64,000 bases of DNA from contig NZ_BAUU01000010.1 of the NCBI RefSeq assembly GCF_000513115.1, positions 1 through 64,000 of the forward strand, written 5' to 3'. Under the pieces are notes generated by a model. It was not told the DNA's origin. It saw only the letters and a list, made by a program, of their open reading frames with translations, and ran no database searches. The position numbers and the translations under genes were made by a program. Each line of letters starts with the position of its first letter. The first letter of the stretch is position 1. Below, piece by piece: positions 59,411-64,000 of this stretch. This DNA is from Halalkalibacter hemicellulosilyticusJCM 9152. Its GTDB lineage: Bacteria; Bacillota; Bacilli; Bacillales; Bacillaceae_D.

Positions 59411-60668
59411 TGATCAGTTTCAATATGTAAAACGGAATATGGGGAAAAATCGATTACGCTTATTTATGACAGTTCTAGCTACTACGATGGGGTGTGCGTT
59501 CTTAATCGTTCTTGCTTCAGTCGGCTTTGGGCTTCAAGACTCGATTGTTGATGAGATGATGCAGCATCAAATTATGAATGAGATTTCGATTTACGGGCGA
59601 GAGGAAGGTGAAGATTGGAAGGAAGTAGAGGAGAGTGATATAGAGGAAATCCGTCAGCTTGAGCACATTCAAGCGATCGTAACTCGAAGTCACGTAAGAT
59701 ACCCAGTGGAGATCTCTGTTGGCTCATATTCAGGTTCAGTAACGACACAGTTGACGAACTTAGAAGAAGAAGAGAAATCAGGCTATTCATTGTTAGATGG
59801 ACGTTTTCCTGAACAGGAAAATGAAATCATTGTCGGATATCATACGAATGAAATATTATACGATTCAGATGAAAACGAAGAACCTACTTCTTATCAAGGT
59901 AGCCTATTAAATGAGACTGTTACATTAACCGTTTACGACTGGGAAGAAGATATTAGATATGAAGAGGAGTTTGTTATTGTAGGTATTGGAGCAGAGCCTG
60001 AACAGGAATGGCGACATGATTCATCTGTATTTATTTCTGAATCCATGTCAGGAAGGGAGATCCTTCTTTCTGAAGAAATAGACGGTGAAGTGTATTCATA
60101 TGAATTAGACGTGATAAGTGTATATGCAACTGACGCTCAACAAGTTGAAGGCTTATCTAATTCGCTTAAGGATAAAGGGTTTATGATTGATTCAGTTAGT
60201 GAACGTATTGATGGAATGTCGTTATTTTTTACAGCGTTAAAAACGGGATTAATTATTGTTGGGACAGTAGCGGTCGTTATAGCTTCGATTGGAATCTTTA
60301 ATACGATGACAATGGCGGTAACAGAACGAACGCAAGAAATCGGGATAATGAAAGCGATTGGAGCTGACCCGACTGTGATTAGGAGATTGTTTTTAATGGA
60401 AAGTGCGATTATAGGCTTATTAGGTGTCGTCATTGGTGTGATTCTTTCTTACGCAATTAGTTTTGCCGTTAATTGGATTATTCCAAGAGTACTCGTGGAA
60501 GTAACAGAAACCCCTGAATTTATGGATGTGACGTTTTCAGCGATTCCGATTCAACTCGTTGCTATTGCAGCATTTATTAGTATGACGGTGGCCATCGTAT
60601 CAGGAATACGTCCAGCTAAGAAAGCAACAAAAATCCATGTGCTATCTGCATTAAGAAGAGAAGCATAA
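59400..60668 (+). CDS. ABC transporter permease, MacB/FtsX type
   Basis: 422 aa; the ATG at 59400 lies inside the last codons of the ATPase gene. One N-terminal helix (about 20-44), a ~230-residue extracytoplasmic domain rich in Glu (MacB_PCD), then three C-terminal helices with the FtsX core NTMTMAVTERTQEIGIMKAIGADPTVIRRLFLMES and SGIRPAKKATKIHVLSALR. With the ATPase it forms a complete mechanotransmission-type exporter of peptides, antibiotics or lipoproteins; no two-component system or fusion protein is next to it. Confidence 0.9.
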   Translation: MQFNDQFQYVKRNMGKNRLRLFMTVLATTMGCAFLIVLASVGFGLQDSIVDEMMQHQIMNEISIYGREEGEDWKEVEESDIEEIRQLEHIQAIVTRSHVRYPVEISVGSYSGSVTTQLTNLEEEEKSGYSLLDGRFPEQENEIIVGYHTNEILYDSDENEEPTSYQGSLLNETVTLTVYDWEEDIRYEEEFVIVGIGAEPEQEWRHDSSVFISESMSGREILLSEEIDGEVYSYELDVISVYATDAQQVEGLSNSLKDKGFMIDSVSERIDGMSLFFTALKTGLIIVGTVAVVIASIGIFNTMTMAVTERTQEIGIMKAIGADPTVIRRLFLMESAIIGLLGVVIGVILSYAISFAVNWIIPRVLVEVTETPEFMDVTFSAIPIQLVAIAAFISMTVAIVSGIRPAKKATKIHVLSALRREA

Positions 60669-61298
60669 TGATTTTGAGGTTGGAACAAAAAATGTTTTAG
60701 CCAAAGAAATGTAGTCCAGTAAAATTTCAATCTCCATATATAAAAGGTTCAGCGTTGTATTTGTTGGTAGTTTATTTTCTGAAATTAGGGGGAGGTGCAG
60801 TCTGACTGCTCCTTCCCCAATACTTTGCTTCCGTGAGAACAGAGCGAGGTCACGAGCGAATGCGGTTCCTCGTTCCTCTATTCTCGCTTTATTTCGTCTT
60901 TTCGTATGGTTTCGGTTCCTCGTTCCGCTATTTTGTCTTTTCTAGCTCATTTCGGACCTTTTGTACTCAACTAGAGGAACAAGGATTCCCTTTTCCATCA
61001 TTGTAAGTGCGTTTCACCTAATTAGAGGAACGAGGATTCCCTTTGTCCTCTCTACTTGGCGTTTAGAGCGGCGGAGAAGGGCACGTGAAGACACGAGCTT
61101 CCTCGTTCCACTTTTCTCGCTTTATTTCACCTTCTCACGTGGTTGTGGTTCCTCCTCGTGCCTACTTACATTTTGCCTGGTCTATGGTATGTCTCTGCTT
61201 GAAGAGGAGATAACCCCTATAGCGAAGTGTATATTCTAAGAGAAGATCAGAGCAGGGTATCCATGTCTGTTTAATTGTTTGCTCTTACGTTGTGACAC
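60669..61298. repeat. Intergenic repeat cluster C
   Basis: No gene is seen in 630 bp. Six copies of the 18-nt unit: inverted at 60864-60880, 60914-60930, 61097-61115 and 61147-61164; forward at 60972-60989 (TAGAGGAACAAGGATTCC) and 61023-61040 (TAGAGGAACGAGGATTCC). Inverted and forward units could pair into long hairpins. A 92-codon open frame here reads through the repeats and is not a convincing gene. Confidence 0.7.
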
Positions 61299-61703
61299 TC
61301 ATATAGTGGAAATGGCTTTTAAAACGCATTTTCGTTGGCGAGGTCCATCGAATTCACAAAAATAGACTCCTTGCCATGTACCGAGCAAAAGTTGTCCATT
61401 TGAGACAATAATCGTTTGAGAGTGGCCGACCGTACTTGCCTTTAGATGAGAAGCGGTATTCCCTTCCATATGACGATCCTTTGGGTGGTTCCATGGATAT
61501 ACTTCATCTAGTCTCATCAGCATGTCTGTCTTCACATCAGGGTCGGCATTTTCATTAACGGTAATTCCTGCTGTTGTATGTAAAGAGTTGACGATAATGA
61601 TTCCATCCTGAAAGTTAATGGATCTGATCCATTCTTGTATTCTATGCGTTACTTCAACCATTTGATCACGAGCTTCTGTTTGAATATGTAGCGTTGTTTT
61701 CAT
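61299..61703 (-). CDS. YjbQ-family protein (UPF0047)
   Basis: 134 aa beta-rich protein. Family signatures are [49 protein letters not shown] and [24 protein letters not shown]. Conserved His and Glu form the site; some members have secondary thiamin-phosphate synthase activity, but the physiological role is unsettled. GGAGAG precedes the ATG. Single gene. Confidence 0.9.
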   Translation of the reverse strand: MKTTLHIQTEARDQMVEVTHRIQEWIRSINFQDGIIIVNSLHTTAGITVNENADPDVKTDMLMRLDEVYPWNHPKDRHMEGNTASHLKASTVGHSQTIIVSNGQLLLGTWQGVYFCEFDGPRQRKCVLKAISTI

Positions 61704-61908
61704 TTTCTTCTCTCCTTTCGTTTATATTTAAGTCATATCAAAAGGAAAGCTTGCTTTCAAGTGGGGAATAGGATATTTCTCGGGAAATATCGACAACGCC
61801 CGTGTGTGGTGGTATTAACGTGTGGCTTAATCCTTTTTCAATATCCTTTCTTCTAAAATCAGAAATGACTTTCATAATAACTTAAGAACGTTGCGAGCAA
61901 CGCTAGAA

Positions 61909-61952
61909 AAAGGTCTATCCAGAGGATCGAATTAATCCTATGGAAGACCTTT
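61909..61952. terminator. Bidirectional terminator after the coat protein genes
   Basis: AAAGGTCT... (61909-61928) pairs with ...AGACCTTT (61935-61952), interrupted by small bulges. On the minus strand TTTTT follows. A small separate hairpin CGTTGC-GA-GCAACG (61889-61902) lies next to it. Confidence 0.7.
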
Positions 61953-61958
61953 CTTTTT

Positions 61959-62279
61959 TTATTGATAAGGAAATTGTGATTGGTATCCTGAAAATTGCTG
62001 ATATGCTTCTGAAAGCTTTTGTTGTTCAGCTGCTTCTAAAGCATAAAATCCTTTTTTGAACATGACATTATAAATGGTGCGTTGACAATTTTGGGTTTCG
62101 TTATAAATGGATGAAATGTCTTGATAAAGCTGATCGTGACTTAATTCGTTTAATGCCACAGTATAGGCGTTTGACATATATTTTTCCGTCGCTAATTGAT
62201 CATTGATAAAGTCACGTTCAGACATTTGTGGTGTTTTTGGTACTTGCAGTTCAGGATTTTTAATTTTTTGTTGATTCAT
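61959..62279 (-). CDS. CotF-family spore coat protein
   Basis: 106 aa. The CotF core reads MSERDFINDQLATEKYMSNAYTVALNELSHDQLYQDISSIYNETQNCQRTIYNVMFKKGFYALEAAEQQKLSEAYQQFSGY, a helical ferritin-like pattern; the Gln/Tyr-rich end is typical of coat proteins. It lies 16 bp after a second coat-type gene on the same strand. Expected to be made in the mother cell under SigK, not verified. Good evidence that the host forms endospores. Confidence 0.85.
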   Translation of the reverse strand: MNQQKIKNPELQVPKTPQMSERDFINDQLATEKYMSNAYTVALNELSHDQLYQDISSIYNETQNCQRTIYNVMFKKGFYALEAAEQQKLSEAYQQFSGYQSQFPYQ

Positions 62280-62295
62280 CTATTGGCCCTCCCTA

Positions 62296-62580
62296 TTATT
62301 GAACCGGTATTGATTGCTGTTGATTTTGAGTCGCATTCAAGTGAGTTAATATTTTTTCGTAATGGCGTTGATGCATGGATCCGGCATTTTCAAGGGCTTG
62401 AATAATGTCTTGGTCTTGACATTGCTGAGCGAAGAAATGAGCCTTTTTCATCGCTATTAAATTCCATGAAAGCATGTCTGTTAAATACAATTGGTCTTTT
62501 GTTGAAATAATCGCTGGTGGTTGCTGCATAATAGCTTGATTTTGCTGGCTTTGTTGGTTTGGGATTTGTGTTTGCTGCAT
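62296..62580 (-). CDS. Small spore-coat-type protein, Gln-rich
   Basis: 94 aa. A Gln/Asn-rich head (~25 residues) is followed by a helical segment STKDQLYLTDMLSWNLIAMKKAHFFAQQCQDQDIIQALENAGSMHQRHYEKILTHL that resembles the other half of CotF-like (YhcQ/YraD-type) proteins. AGGAGG precedes the ATG. Forms a two-gene operon with the CotF-family gene and probably partners it in the coat. Confidence 0.75.
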   Translation of the reverse strand: MQQTQIPNQQSQQNQAIMQQPPAIISTKDQLYLTDMLSWNLIAMKKAHFFAQQCQDQDIIQALENAGSMHQRHYEKILTHLNATQNQQQSIPVQ

Positions 62581-62766
62581 GTTGATCCTCCTTTGGAATG
62601 CTGCACTTCATGCAGCGTATCCTTATGATTTGGATACACACTTAGTTTTAAGGAAATGGCAATAGTCTATTCTAGTGAGAAGTTGTTAATATTGAAACAT
62701 ATTGGTTGTGGTTTTACATGAATTAAGCAATACTAAGAATGAATAAATGAGAAAGGAATGTTTGTA

Positions 62767-63123
62767 ATGGCAATAACTTTTTATCATTATCCGAAGTGTG
62801 GAACATGTCGAAAAGCTAAAAAATGGTTAGAGGAAAAAGGGATAGAAGTGAATGATGTACATATTGTCGAGAATCCACCTACTAAAGATGAACTAAAAAT
62901 CATGGTGGAAAATAGTGGTTTAGATATTAAGAAATTCTTTAATACGAGTGGAAAGAAATATCGTGAATTAAATGTAAAAGAGAAACTACCAACAATGACA
63001 GAAGATGAAGCGTTAGAATTGCTTGCTTCTGATGGAATGCTCATTAAGCGCCCGATAACGACTGATCGGAAGAAAGTGACGGTTGGTTTTAAAGAGGACT
63101 TATTTGAGCAAAATTGGAAATAG
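62767..63123 (+). CDS. yusI: ArsC/Spx-family thioredoxin-fold protein (YusI)
   Basis: 118 aa. ATG 62767 is preferred because the AAAGGA box abuts an earlier ATG at 62758. The start ITFYHYPKCGTCRKAKKWLEEKGIEV has CxxC, and KRPITTD near the end is the family Arg/Pro loop. This is the Spx/ArsC-like family; YusI has no proven arsenate reductase function. The order yusI-gcvH-yusG on the same DNA matches B. subtilis (in the opposite direction), which supports the name. Confidence 0.85.
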   Translation: MAITFYHYPKCGTCRKAKKWLEEKGIEVNDVHIVENPPTKDELKIMVENSGLDIKKFFNTSGKKYRELNVKEKLPTMTEDEALELLASDGMLIKRPITTDRKKVTVGFKEDLFEQNWK

Positions 63124-63189
63124 GCTGTTTTTCTTTTCAACATTATCACGTTATACTAAAGAGAAAAGATGAAAAGTAGGAGGTTAACC

Positions 63190-63576
63190 ATGAGTCAAGT
63201 ACCAAAAGAGTTAACGTATTCGAAAGAGCACGTATGGGTGAAAAAAGAGGATAATCAAGTACGAATTGGGGTCACTCATTTTGCACAGGAAGAATTAGGG
63301 GATATAGTATTTGCTGAATTGCCTGAAGCGGGTGATGAACTGACAGCTAATGAGCCATTTGGGAATGTTGAGTCAGTGAAAACGGTTTCGGAGTTGTATG
63401 CTCCAATCAGTGGACAAGTGGTTGAAGTAAATGCAAATTTAGATGATTCACCAGAGCTTGTCAATGAGTCTCCGTATGAAAAAGCATGGATGCTTCTTAT
63501 TAAACCAAGTAAGGAAGCTGAGTTAGACGAGCTTATGCAAGCGGAACAATATGAGGAAATGATTAGTCAAGAGTAG
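63190..63576 (+). CDS. gcvH: Glycine cleavage system H protein
   Basis: 128 aa; ATG 63190 has AGGAGG, and an in-frame start at 63169 is less likely. Carries the lipoyl lysine K64 in [24 protein letters not shown], the usual position. It shuttles the aminomethyl group between GcvP, GcvT and the L-protein and, in Bacillus, is also the entry point for lipoate transfer to other enzymes by LipL. That role may explain why it stands apart from gcvT and gcvP. Confidence 0.95.
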   Translation: MSQVPKELTYSKEHVWVKKEDNQVRIGVTHFAQEELGDIVFAELPEAGDELTANEPFGNVESVKTVSELYAPISGQVVEVNANLDDSPELVNESPYEKAWMLLIKPSKEAELDELMQAEQYEEMISQE

Positions 63577-63588
63577 AAATGACAATGT

Positions 63589-63636
63589 AGAGGTTTCAAA
63601 GGATCTAGGTTTAAATCTTTTGGAACCTCTTTTTTA
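63589..63636 (+). terminator. Terminator of gcvH
   Basis: AGAGGTTTCAAAGGAT (63589-63604) pairs with ATCTTTTGGAACCTCT (63615-63630) with few mismatches, followed by TTTTTT. Confidence 0.85.
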
Positions 63637-63654
63637 TAAAGAAATTCGGTAAAC

Positions 63655-63693
63655 ATTAACAGCCGACGCTTTCTTAGAAAGTCGGCTGTTAAT
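63655..63693. repeat. Perfect 13-bp inverted repeat
   Basis: ATTAACAGCCGAC (63655-63667) and GTCGGCTGTTAAT (63681-63693) with a 13-nt loop that itself can pair (TTCT/AGAA). Not followed by a T-run; possibly a second, bidirectional terminator or mRNA hairpin between gcvH and yusG. Confidence 0.6.
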
Positions 63694-63763
63694 CGTTATG
63701 ATAAGTTTGCTTATTCTGGGGAAACTATGCGTATCTTCTGTAAAATAAGGAGGAGGTGCTTAC

Positions 63764-64000
63764 GTGAACTTGGAATTTGTGAAGGTTGATGTGACCAGTC
63801 AAGTGAAGGGGAAGTATGAAGGCGGGAAGCTTAGCCTGTATATGGGTGAAGCTAAGATTGGTCAAGTAATAGAAACAAACCAAGGCCTGCAGCATGAAAT
63901 GGCAGAGGGCTTTGAATTTGATGAAGATAAAATATACAGATACGAAAATAAACAACGTAACGATGTTCAATCCTATGTAGAAAATTGTGATGAGGGTTGG
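63764..64000 (+). CDS. yusG: DUF2553 protein (YusG), cut by window end
   Basis: GTG start with AAGGAGGAGG 7 nt upstream; 79 codons readable. The sequence FVKVDVTSQVKGKYEGGKLSLYMGEAKIGQVIETNQGLQHEMAEGFEFDEDKIYRYE and the end YVENCDEGW match B. subtilis YusG, a small protein of unknown function next to gcvH. Family length is about 80, so only the last residue or two and the stop lie outside. Confidence 0.8.
   Translation, partial: MNLEFVKVDVTSQVKGKYEGGKLSLYMGEAKIGQVIETNQGLQHEMAEGFEFDEDKIYRYENKQRNDVQSYVENCDEGW

Noticed and set aside
60961-61239. 92-codon open frame with RGTRIPF repeated in the translation
   Set aside because: The repeated peptide is only the translation of the 18-nt DNA repeat. 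No ribosome binding site, and the same DNA element occurs in non-coding gaps elsewhere.

Overview
The window looks like chromosomal DNA of a spore-forming, low-GC member of the Bacillaceae. The evidence is a CotF-type spore coat gene pair, the order yusI-gcvH-yusG known from Bacillus subtilis, strong AGGAGG ribosome binding sites with frequent TTG and GTG starts, cre-like catabolite sites and RAT-type antitermination. The very acidic secreted proteins hint at an alkaliphilic or halotolerant species, but that is inference. No rRNA, tRNA, CRISPR array or insertion-sequence transposase was seen.
Layout. 0-5.6 kb: a ferric-reductase-like membrane protein, a small two-gene membrane operon, cysK, and a YacL-type PIN/TRAM protein whose last codons are frameshifted. 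5.6-10.1 kb: a recombinase island with two convergent XerS/XerC-like tyrosine recombinases, one of which has lost catalytic residues. A perfect 11-6-11 palindrome lies before the first, and three 23-24 bp repeats abut the 3' stump of a response regulator gene, which is followed by a frameshifted histidine kinase gene. 10.3-15.8 kb: a YibE/F pair, an AAC(3)-family acetyltransferase, an Rrf2 regulator divergent from an NmrA-type oxidoreductase with three dyad operators, and an AraC regulator.
15.9-41.1 kb is a sugar-catabolism region. It holds a non-phosphorylative aldose oxidation cluster (lactonase-like amidohydrolase, aldo/keto reductase, zinc dehydrogenase), a YtdP-like membrane AraC regulator, and an LplB/LplC/LplA-type oligosaccharide ABC importer (no ATPase here). 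Further on come two GH43 enzymes, a PQQ-type sugar dehydrogenase lipoprotein, a GH42 beta-galactosidase and a GH105 hydrolase. It ends with a LicT/BglG antiterminator, a BglP-type PTS permease and two GH1 6-phospho-beta-glucosidases. LicT and BglP each have a leader with a RAT and an overlapping terminator, plus cre sites. Together these fit uptake and breakdown of plant cell-wall oligosaccharides and beta-glucosides under carbon catabolite control.
41-64 kb: a lipoprotein, a group of small detoxification-type genes (NTF2-like, two DHFR-like, TetR, AlkD-like, VOC, DinB, DUF2935), a lone RND exporter, a giant sortase-anchored GLUG/Ig-like surface protein, a hairpin-rich segment, a MacB-type ABC pair, YjbQ, two coat proteins, and yusI-gcvH-yusG (the last cut by the window end).
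Two window-wide patterns stand out. At least six genes and one gene fragment carry frameshifts that all read as 1- or 2-base losses with conserved protein on both sides, which means either recent decay or assembly error. A family of intergenic repeats built from an 18-nt unit (TAGAGGAACGAGGATTCC) occurs in three clusters.
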